In this document: positions 6,498 through 13,723 of the stretch, one piece after another
Layout of the letters: every line of letters begins with the position of its first letter
Numbering within the stretch: the first letter of the stretch is position 1
Notes under the pieces: model-generated
Database searches by the model: none
What the model was told of the DNA's origin: nothing
The model's input: the letters and a program-made list of their open reading frames with translations, nothing else
DNA from: Verrucomicrobiaceae bacterium
GTDB taxonomy: Bacteria > Verrucomicrobiota > Verrucomicrobiia > Verrucomicrobiales > Akkermansiaceae
Assembly (NCBI GenBank): GCA_027483005.1
Contig: JAIXVN010000467.1
Coordinates: 1 to 22,757 of the forward strand
Length of the DNA: 22,757 bases
Direction of reading: 5' to 3'
Position numbers and translations under genes: made by a program

Positions 6498-9400
6498 AAT
6501 CCATTTTCCTCACCCTCGTCTCGCTGCTCTTTGCCTCCTTCGGCAACGCTCCGGCGAACACCGAGACCTACACGCTCAAGGGCGGTTGGAACGCCATCTA
6601 CCTGCACGGGGACGCCAGCTACGACACCATCGACAACCTGCTGCCCAACACCGGCACCACCGCCAACATTACTGAAATCTGGAGCTGGAACCCCAATCCC
6701 GACCAGGTCCAGTTCATGGACTCGCAGATGATCCCGTCGGTCGGCACGGCCGAGTGGAGCGTTTGGAAACGCGGCGACAGTGCCTCGTCCACGCTCTCCA
6801 AACTGGCCGGGCAGCATGCCTATCTGGTCAAGTGCACCGGCACCGCGTCCTCCAGCTACACGGTCACGCTCAAGCAGTCCCCGCAGCTGCCGGGCAATTC
6901 CTGGGTCCGCAACGGCGCCAACCTGCTGGGGTTTCCCACCTTCAAGAACGGCAGCACGTCTCCGACCTTCGCCAGCTACTTCGCCACCTTTCCGGCGGCC
7001 ATCGCCAGCAGTTCCAAAATCTTCAAATACGCGGGTGGTGACTTGGGAGCCACCAATCCGGTCCAGTTGTTCTCGACCTCTTCGGAGCGGGTGGACCGCA
7101 ACCAGGCTTATTGGTTCTCCGCCAAGGTGGCGGGTGAGTATTACGCGCCGCTCGAGGTCGGCCTCAGCAGCAGCGACGGCTTGAACTTTGGCCGCTCGGG
7201 CTCGGACATCAAGCTGCGCATTCGCAACCGCACCAGTGCGATGGTCACCGTGACCCTCGCGCCCACGGCCAGTGAGGCGGCGCCTTCTTCCCAAACCGCC
7301 GTCGCTGGCTCGGTCGCGCTGACCAACCGCAGCTTCAATGCCGCCACCGCCGCGTGGACCGAAACGGCGATGGGCGCTTCCAGCACGCAGGTGATTGCGC
7401 CGCAGAGCACGGTCGAGCTGAGCATTGGGATCGACCGTACGGCGATGACTGGCGCGGCCAATTCCTTTTATGCCTCGCTGCTGCGGATCACGGAAAGTTC
7501 CAGTCTGATGGATGTTTATCTGCCTGTCACGGCATACAAGGCTTCGCTCGCCGGATTGTGGGTAGGCGACATCAGCCTCAACAGCGTCAGCAACAAAGTC
7601 TCCAACCCCGCCCATGCAACGGCGACTCTGACCAATGGCGTGGTCACGGGGCTGACGGTCGATGGCTCAGGCGGTTTTGGTTACACCACCGCGCCCACGG
7701 TATCGATCACCGCGCCTGCTGCCAATGGCAACATCCAAGCCACGGCGAGTGCTGCGGTCAGCGCCGGCAAAGTCACCAGCATCACAGCCAGTGCCGTCGG
7801 TTACGGCTACTCGAGTGCGCCGGTGGTGTCGGTTTCCGCCCCACCGGCGTCGGTGCAAGCGGTGGCTACTTCCAGCATGGTAGCGGGTAGCAGCGGCTAC
7901 CAGATCAGCGGTATCAGCGTGGTGGATGGTGGTTACGGTTACGCCACTGCGCCAGCGGTCACGATCGAGGCACCGGTGAGCACCACCGCGACCGCTACAG
8001 CGGCACTTTCGGGTGCGACGGTTGGCAGCATCAGTGTGGATAACGGCGGCGGTTGGTACGGTTCCGCACCGACAGTGACGGTGGCCGCGCCCACGGTCCC
8101 TGTGAATGCAGTGGCTGCCACTCCGTCGATCGCGGCTAGCCGGATTGCCTCGTGGGTGGTCTCGTCGGCGGGATCGGGCTACACCATGCCGCCATTGGTC
8201 ATTCCGGGTCCCCCCGCCACGGCGACCGCGCCCTTGGCCACCGCCACACTCAGCGGCGGCAGCGTTGCCTCGATCAGTTCGAGCATCGTCGCCCCACGCT
8301 ATGGCCTCAACGGTTCGTTCTATCTGAATCGGACCAACGCGCTCAACCCCATCTCCCCCTTACTCGCCACCACGCCGACTTCCACCTTCACGCAGACGGG
8401 GGCCATCAACTACAGCAGCATGCCGGCAGGGACTTTCCCGTCGCAGACCAGTACGGATGCCTTCACGGTCCTTTGGGAAGGTTGGTTTGATGTGACTAAG
8501 GAGGGTACGGGTATCTACACCTTTGGCACCCGGAGTGATGATGGCAGCATGGTCTTCATCGATCTCAATGGCGATGGCGATTACGCCGATGCCGGCGAAA
8601 CGATCGTCAACAACGATGGTGTTCATGGCGAGGTCAATGTCGTTGGTTCGGTCAACCTCACTCAGAATTATGTGAAAATCGCCATTGCTTATTATGAGGC
8701 TTCGGGTGGCGACGTCATGAACTTTCGCTTCAAGAAGGGGACCTACGCGGATTTCAACCTGCTCGACACCCTTCAAGCCGACAGCGGTCATTTCCGGACC
8801 AGCTTGCCAGGTGGCCGATACAGCACGAATCCGACCGTCTCCATCAGCGCACCGCCATTCGCGATGCCTCCAATCGCAACGATCACTGGAACCACGTGGA
8901 CGATCACTAAAGTCTTCTCCGGCAGCGGCTATGCTACCGTGCCGACGGTGACCATCTCCGGCGGCATCGGCAGCGGTGCCACAGCGACGGCGAAATTGGG
9001 TCTGACGAGCAATAGTTTCACCCTGAATTCAGGGAATGTGGTTTATTCGGTCGCGCCGACCGTGACCATCTCGGGTGGTGGTAGTCCGACTACCACGGCG
9101 ACGGCGACGGCAGTTTTGACAAATGGTGTGGTGACGGGAATCACCCTGACGAACATGGGGGTGGGTTACACCACCGCACCGACGCTTACTTTCAGCGGCG
9201 GCACTGTGACTTCGGGTGTGGTTTACCCGACGGCGGTCGGCAATGCCACCCAATTCGGGGTCAGTACGATTACCAAAGGAGTGAACGGAACCTACACCGT
9301 AGCCCCGACCACGGTTTCTTTCACTGCGCCACCCACCACCGTCCAGGCGACGGCAACTCCGATTGTCAGCTTCGGAGTGGTGACTGGCTATACCATCACC

Positions 9401-11221
9401 AACGCCGGCAGCGGCTACATCACGACCCCGACGGTCACCGTCGACGGCGGCACCTTCATGGCGCCGAGTCAAGCGATCGGCCGTTCGACGCTGAGCAATG
9501 GTGGTGTCGCGACGATCAATTACGACACCTACGGTGCAGCGCCAGGCTGGAACTACGTCACTCCACCGCCAGTCACGATCGCCGCCCCCGTCACGGGAGG
9601 GGCGCAGTCGCCGCTGGCCTCGGTCGCTGCCTCGACAGGTGCGGAAATCCTCAACGACGGCGTGCTGGTGGAGGCAAACCACTTCGGGCCGACAGCCACC
9701 GTGGCCAGCATTACCCTGGGCAATGGTCTGACCTTCGGCGCGTTGGGTGCCAGCCAGACACGCTTCACCGTGACGGGCAATCCGACGCTGACCTATACCA
9801 CCAACACGGCGACGGCCAGCAGTGTCACCAACGGGGCCTATAAGGATTTGTTGCAAAATCAGGTCAACTCGGTAACGGCGGGAGCCGCTTGCGCGGTGAC
9901 GATTCCGAATCTGACGGTCGGTAGAACGTATCGCATTCAGCTCATCAGCGATGGAGTTCCAGGATCCATCGCGGTCGAGGGTGGCACGGCGGTCAATTAC
10001 TATTTCACTGGGGATAACGTCAGCGCGGCGAGTTGGACCGCTGCCGACACGATTGGCAACATTACGGTCAATGTGAATAGCGGCAGCACCCTTAACCTCA
10101 GAGGTTATGCACTGCACGACATTACCACCTTGGTGACGAGAACCACGGCCACGGCCACCGCGACGATTAGCAATGGTGTCGTCACGGGCTACACCATGAC
10201 CAATGTGGGCAGTGGTTACACCTCGGTCCCGGCCGTCACGATCAGTGGTGGCCTCGCCGCTGTTCAAGCCACCGCTACCAGTACGGTGAGCAATGGCGTG
10301 TTAACGGGCTTCACCATCACCAACCCCGGAGCGGGTTACATGTTAACGAGCAATGCGGGGTCGAGTAATGTGATCACTCCCACGGTCACGGTTGCCGCGC
10401 CACCTCCAGCCATCACTGCTGCGGCCACGGCGACCCTGAGCAACTCAACGGTCACCGGATACACCATCACCAACGCTGGCTCCGGTTACTTCACCGCACC
10501 GACGGTGAGCATCGGCATTCCGAATATGGGCAATCAGCCGGCGACTGCGACGGCGACCGTCTCAAATGGATCGGTCACCGGCTTCACGGTCACCAGCGGC
10601 GGTAGCGGCTACACCGTGCCGCCAGAGGTCACGATCTCCGCGCCGCCGGTGCAGACGGGCACGGCGACTCCCGGGACCTTCACGCTGCGCACGCTGTTGC
10701 ATGTGGCGGACGACGGCACGGCCAATCTGCTATCCAAGGTTTATCTCGGCCAGTTGGCGGTGGCCCCGAATGCCTACGGCATTGCCACCCAGGAGTCGCT
10801 GCTGCAAACCTCCACGCGATCCTCTGCCCACCGCCTGTCGGCGGGTCACTTGCCGAACGGGCGGGTGATCACTGGTAGCGGTAGCGTCGCACTCGGCGGC
10901 AGCTTGGCCTGCACCATCACGCTGCCCTACAACGATCCGACCAACCCTTTTGTCCACCAGTTCCACCCGGATCACGATAACCTCGACGCCCAATTCCAAC
11001 CGGTGGGCGAAGGCGTGGAAAGTTACACCATCAGCCGCGTCGGGACCTTCAACTTCACCAGTACTCCGCCGAGTGGTAGTTCCGTCACCACCGGCTGGGG
11101 CAGCAGCGTGATTGGTGGCACTTACAGCGAAGTCATCTCCGGCCTGCACAGCAGCTCGATCCAACTCAGCGGCACCTTCGAACTCCGCCGCGCCTCCGAA
11201 ATCGGCACGCTGTCGCGCTGA
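6494..11221 (+). CDS. Giant exported GSGY-repeat/PA14 protein, unknown
   Basis: A 1575-aa exported protein with signal MKSIFLTLVSLLFASFGNA. Residues 22-370 form a non-repetitive head (TYTLKGGWNAIYLHG, then WSWNPNPDQVQFMDSQ). About 17 repeats of roughly 36 residues follow in three blocks (about 372-602, 762-1034 and 1215-1392), with pattern A-T-A-T-[AL]-x-N-G-x-V-T-G-x-T-[IV]-x-x-x-G-S-G-Y-x-x-x-P-x-V-x-I. Between blocks 1 and 2 lies a PA14-like domain (603-761: FGTRSDDGSMVFIDLNGDGD, with an acidic loop at 690-696), a fold that commonly binds carbohydrate. Between blocks 2 and 3 is a domain I do not recognise (1035-1214). The tail (about 1393-1575) is also unrecognised and ends FELRRASEIGTLSR, without a sorting signal. 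It is likely a rod-like surface or matrix protein. The start overlaps the upstream stop (ATGA); no ribosome-binding site. Confidence 0.9.
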   Translation: MKSIFLTLVSLLFASFGNAPANTETYTLKGGWNAIYLHGDASYDTIDNLLPNTGTTANITEIWSWNPNPDQVQFMDSQMIPSVGTAEWSVWKRGDSASSTLSKLAGQHAYLVKCTGTASSSYTVTLKQSPQLPGNSWVRNGANLLGFPTFKNGSTSPTFASYFATFPAAIASSSKIFKYAGGDLGATNPVQLFSTSSERVDRNQAYWFSAKVAGEYYAPLEVGLSSSDGLNFGRSGSDIKLRIRNRTSAMVTVTLAPTASEAAPSSQTAVAGSVALTNRSFNAATAAWTETAMGASSTQVIAPQSTVELSIGIDRTAMTGAANSFYASLLRITESSSLMDVYLPVTAYKASLAGLWVGDISLNSVSNKVSNPAHATATLTNGVVTGLTVDGSGGFGYTTAPTVSITAPAANGNIQATASAAVSAGKVTSITASAVGYGYSSAPVVSVSAPPASVQAVATSSMVAGSSGYQISGISVVDGGYGYATAPAVTIEAPVSTTATATAALSGATVGSISVDNGGGWYGSAPTVTVAAPTVPVNAVAATPSIAASRIASWVVSSAGSGYTMPPLVIPGPPATATAPLATATLSGGSVASISSSIVAPRYGLNGSFYLNRTNALNPISPLLATTPTSTFTQTGAINYSSMPAGTFPSQTSTDAFTVLWEGWFDVTKEGTGIYTFGTRSDDGSMVFIDLNGDGDYADAGETIVNNDGVHGEVNVVGSVNLTQNYVKIAIAYYEASGGDVMNFRFKKGTYADFNLLDTLQADSGHFRTSLPGGRYSTNPTVSISAPPFAMPPIATITGTTWTITKVFSGSGYATVPTVTISGGIGSGATATAKLGLTSNSFTLNSGNVVYSVAPTVTISGGGSPTTTATATAVLTNGVVTGITLTNMGVGYTTAPTLTFSGGTVTSGVVYPTAVGNATQFGVSTITKGVNGTYTVAPTTVSFTAPPTTVQATATPIVSFGVVTGYTITNAGSGYITTPTVTVDGGTFMAPSQAIGRSTLSNGGVATINYDTYGAAPGWNYVTPPPVTIAAPVTGGAQSPLASVAASTGAEILNDGVLVEANHFGPTATVASITLGNGLTFGALGASQTRFTVTGNPTLTYTTNTATASSVTNGAYKDLLQNQVNSVTAGAACAVTIPNLTVGRTYRIQLISDGVPGSIAVEGGTAVNYYFTGDNVSAASWTAADTIGNITVNVNSGSTLNLRGYALHDITTLVTRTTATATATISNGVVTGYTMTNVGSGYTSVPAVTISGGLAAVQATATSTVSNGVLTGFTITNPGAGYMLTSNAGSSNVITPTVTVAAPPPAITAAATATLSNSTVTGYTITNAGSGYFTAPTVSIGIPNMGNQPATATATVSNGSVTGFTVTSGGSGYTVPPEVTISAPPVQTGTATPGTFTLRTLLHVADDGTANLLSKVYLGQLAVAPNAYGIATQESLLQTSTRSSAHRLSAGHLPNGRVITGSGSVALGGSLACTITLPYNDPTNPFVHQFHPDHDNLDAQFQPVGEGVESYTISRVGTFNFTSTPPSGSSVTTGWGSSVIGGTYSEVISGLHSSSIQLSGTFELRRASEIGTLSR
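7606..8299 (+). repeat. GSGY coding repeats, block 1 (six units)
   Basis: Six degenerate units encode the strand-turn pattern ending in GFGYTTAP, GYGYSSAP, GYGYATAP, GGWYGSAP, GSGYTMPP and APRYG. DNA identity between units is low, so the repeats are old or under codon drift. They are predicted to form a regular beta structure. Confidence 0.75.
8779..9594 (+). repeat. GSGY coding repeats, block 2 (seven units)
   Basis: Seven units resume directly after the PA14-like domain (GRYSTNP, GSGYATVP, NVVYSVAP, GVGYTTAP, NGTYTVAP, GSGYITTP, PGWNYVTPP). Several units have lost the GSGY tetrad but keep the spacing and the proline, consistent with degeneration from a common unit. Confidence 0.72.
10138..10668 (+). 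repeat. GSGY coding repeats, block 3 (four units)
   Basis: Four units follow the unrecognised insert (GSGYTSVP, GAGYMLTS with an inserted NAGSSNVITP, GSGYFTAP, GSGYTVPP). These are the most regular copies, with the ATATxSNGxVTGxT lead-in conserved in all four. Confidence 0.75.
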
Positions 11222-11260
11222 CACTGGAATTTGAAATACGTTTAGCGCTTCACCTCCAAC

Positions 11261-11279
11261 TCCAAGCTCTCCAACTCCA
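11261..11279 (+). promoter_or_regulatory. CU-rich leader motif, copy 1
   Basis: TCCAAGCTCTCCAACTCCA ends on the first base of the start codon of the S74 fibre gene. A copy differing at only two of 19 positions occurs at 22611-22629, before the second gene of the same N-terminal family. The leader is almost free of G and has no Shine-Dalgarno sequence, so it may act in translation initiation or be a retained duplication. The rest of the 57-bp gap 11222-11278 shows no terminator. Confidence 0.4.
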
Positions 11280-13564
11280 TGAAAACGCCCGCTCGCCTCC
11301 TTGCTTTCCTGCTCCTTTCCGGTGCCTCGCTCTATGCGGATGTCCCGGCCACCATCAACTACCAAGGAATCGTTTCCGACTCCACGGGCACGTTGATCGG
11401 TGCCACCAGTGCGCTGAACCGCAAGATTATCTTCCGGATCTACGACGCCCCGACCGGTGGCAACCGCCTGTGGACGGAAGAGCAGACGGTCACGATCTAC
11501 AAGGGCGAGTTCAGCGTCCTGCTGGGCAATGGCACCACTGCCACCGGCACGGCCTCTTCGGAAAGCCACCCGTCGCTCGACACCATCTTCACCCCCAGCA
11601 CCAGCACCACCCGCTACGTCGAGGTCATGGTCGACAACGGCGACGGCAGCATTACGGCGGCAGATACCCCGATCAGCCCGCGGCAGACGATCACCACCGC
11701 GGCCTATGCCTTCCACGCCAAGGTGGCGGATGGCATCGCCAGTGCCACCGACCTGACCATTACACCGGTTTCCGGCACCGCTACCAACTACGGCATTGGC
11801 TGGTACGGCAGCGGTCGCACCTGGAACAGCGTCTCGGTCGACGGTCCGGTGCTCTACGGCAACGCGGGCGGTGCGCTGGGCTCGAACAACGGCAGCACCA
11901 AGAATATCTCGCTGCTATGGAACGCCAGCGGCCAGGTCGGCATCGGTGCCACCGGAAGTTTCGCGGGCACCAACAAACTCACCTTGCAAGGGGATGATTC
12001 AAGCACTCCCGCCAGTCAGTTGAGCATCCGCGGCAACAGCGACACCAACGAGCGCCTGCTTATCGGCTTCGATACCACCAACAACCGCTCGACCCTTCAG
12101 GCCTACACGGCGGCCAGCACCACCGGACCCTTGCTGCTCAATCCCAGCGGTGGTCTGGTTGGCATCGGCACCAGCGCTCCCTCGGCTCGCCTCAGCGTCG
12201 AAGGATCCATCAGTGCAACCGGCGCGGGCGGCTACATTTTCGGCACGGGCGGCGATACCGATGGCGGTCTATTTTCACCCGCTGACGGCGTGGTCACCCT
12301 CAAGACCAACGGCAACGAGCGCCTGAGGGTCGATGCCAGCGGCAACTTAGGCATCGGCACCACCAGCCCCACCCAGAAACTCCACCTCAATGAAGGAAAT
12401 CTGCTGATTCAGAACAGTTTTTCTCCGACGATGACCCTGAATACAGGCACTTATTCCGCCGACTTGGGGGTAACCACGATTGCAGGTGGCTTTTCGTCAT
12501 CGTCAGCAGTCGGTGACGTGGTTTTGCGGTCCGCAGCGGGCAAGGTCCTTCTTCAGTCCGGGACGGGTGCTGCTGCAATGACGATTGCAACAAGCAATAA
12601 AGTCGGCATCGGCACCACCAGCCCAGTCCAGACTCTGGATGTGAATGGCTCGGCCAGCATCACCGGTAGTATTCTCTTTCCCAGTCAGGCCAACTCCACC
12701 ACGCGGGGAATCTTTGGGACCGTGGCCGCCAACGATTCCTGGTCAATTTTTGGTTACGCGGATAGCGACGATGCAGGTCAAATGATTATCGAAACCGGCG
12801 ACGGCGGCAATGAACCGATCATTTTCCGGCAAAACAATGTAGGGACCCCTTACGAGCGCATGCGGATTTCTCAGTACGGCAGGTTGTGCGTCAGAACGAC
12901 CGATGAATCCGCTCAAGGCGATTTAGTCATTGGCAATAATGGGCTATCCATCGCAGGCAACCCGCAACGCGGCGGATATGCGAAGTCCTATGCCTCGATG
13001 AATTGTGCTAATGCCGGGCTTCAGTTTGGCATTTTTGGCTCGGGGAATGCGGATGGTTGGAAATTTTTCACTTATGACGGTGACAGCAACCTTGATTACC
13101 AGTCGGACGTTCGCTTGAAAAAAGACATCGTGGATGTCGAGCCGGTGCTGGACCGGATGATGCAGGTGCAGTTCCGGCGCTTCCACTGGAAAGACAATAC
13201 TGACCCGAATGCCAAGCTTCAGCTCGGCGTGATTGCGCAGGAATTGCAGCCGCTGTTCCCCGATCTGGTGACCAAGGGCGCCGATCCTGAAGGTTATCTG
13301 TCGGTCGGCTACGGTGATTTCGCAACCATTGCTTGTAAGTCCTTGCAGGAATACAAAACGAGCAACGATGCGAATGTGGAAGAAATTCAAGTTCTGATCG
13401 ATCAGAAGACTGCGGACATCCGTCACTTGCAAAGTCAAAACGAGGCATTGCAAGTCCAACTCGCCGAGCAAGCCCAGCGTTTGGCCGCGTTGGAGGCGCG
13501 CGAACAAGAACGCGATGAAAAACTCGCTGCCATTCAGAAATTCCTCAGCAAGGACGGAGAGTGA
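11279..13564 (+). CDS. Exported fibre with S74 self-cleaving chaperone domain
   Basis: A 761-aa exported protein. The signal MKTPARLLAFLLLSGASLYA is followed by a head (about 22-150) with ATINYQGIVSDSTG, GNRLWTEEQTVTIYKGEFSVLLG and ISPRQTITTAAYAFHAKVAD, the pattern of a widespread surface-protein family. The shaft (about 150-600) has four G-I-G-[TA]-T/S-x-P-type turns, at residues 220, 294, 357 and 442, as in phage-like triple-stranded fibres. The C-terminus is a peptidase S74 intramolecular chaperone. In SDVRLKKDIV, Ser609 and Lys614 match the known Ser-Lys dyad spacing of endosialidases, so trimer assembly and cleavage between Gln608 and Ser609 are predicted, releasing about 153 residues. 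Residues 685-755 form a Gln/Glu-rich coiled coil. GC content falls from about residue 365 onward (see findings). The leader has no ribosome-binding site. Confidence 0.9.
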   Translation: MKTPARLLAFLLLSGASLYADVPATINYQGIVSDSTGTLIGATSALNRKIIFRIYDAPTGGNRLWTEEQTVTIYKGEFSVLLGNGTTATGTASSESHPSLDTIFTPSTSTTRYVEVMVDNGDGSITAADTPISPRQTITTAAYAFHAKVADGIASATDLTITPVSGTATNYGIGWYGSGRTWNSVSVDGPVLYGNAGGALGSNNGSTKNISLLWNASGQVGIGATGSFAGTNKLTLQGDDSSTPASQLSIRGNSDTNERLLIGFDTTNNRSTLQAYTAASTTGPLLLNPSGGLVGIGTSAPSARLSVEGSISATGAGGYIFGTGGDTDGGLFSPADGVVTLKTNGNERLRVDASGNLGIGTTSPTQKLHLNEGNLLIQNSFSPTMTLNTGTYSADLGVTTIAGGFSSSSAVGDVVLRSAAGKVLLQSGTGAAAMTIATSNKVGIGTTSPVQTLDVNGSASITGSILFPSQANSTTRGIFGTVAANDSWSIFGYADSDDAGQMIIETGDGGNEPIIFRQNNVGTPYERMRISQYGRLCVRTTDESAQGDLVIGNNGLSIAGNPQRGGYAKSYASMNCANAGLQFGIFGSGNADGWKFFTYDGDSNLDYQSDVRLKKDIVDVEPVLDRMMQVQFRRFHWKDNTDPNAKLQLGVIAQELQPLFPDLVTKGADPEGYLSVGYGDFATIACKSLQEYKTSNDANVEEIQVLIDQKTADIRHLQSQNEALQVQLAEQAQRLAALEAREQERDEKLAAIQKFLSKDGE

Positions 13565-13690
13565 AGAGAGAGTTTCGGCGTGCGGAGTTTCGGAAGCTTA
13601 AAAGATGAACCATGAACGTTTCAATCCAGACGCTTCTGTCCTTTGTGCCCGCTCCTTTGTGGTTTCCCGTCTGCGGCCCGTCATTCCTTT

Positions 13691-13704
13691 TCAGTGCTCA
13701 CTGA
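13691..13704. repeat. Inverted repeat before the giant gene
   Basis: TCAGTG and CACTGA flank a CT centre, 19 bp before the ATG at 13724. The 159-bp gap 13565-13723 also has a CATTTTTTG run at 13714-13722 but no ribosome-binding site. This could be an operator or an mRNA stem. No clear terminator of the fibre gene is seen. Confidence 0.3.
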
Positions 13705-13723
13705 GCTTTAGCCATTTTTTGCC

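Noticed and set aside
6413..7615. 400-aa open frame on the minus strand opposite the repeat gene
   Set aside because: Its product is Gly/Arg-rich without domains, while the plus strand encodes a signal peptide and structured repeats. It is a codon-bias shadow.
9029..10267. 412-aa open frame on the minus strand
   Set aside because: The product is dominated by Arg, Asp and His with no motif, and it lies opposite well-formed GSGY repeats.
7606..10668. CRISPR or DNA-level tandem repeat array
   Set aside because: The periodicity is in the protein. The DNA units diverge strongly, stay in frame, and there are no constant repeats with unique spacers.
10972..11221. PEP-CTERM or other C-terminal sorting signal
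   Set aside because: The visible ends of the exported proteins have no PEP motif, hydrophobic helix or basic tail.
10730..11716. 328-aa open frame on the minus strand
   Set aside because: It spans the ends of two plus-strand genes and is Gly/Ala/Asp-rich with no domain or start context.
11279..13564. Prophage tail-fibre region
   Set aside because: The S74 domain alone suggests phage, but the protein has a signal peptide and no capsid, portal, terminase, integrase or lysis gene is nearby.
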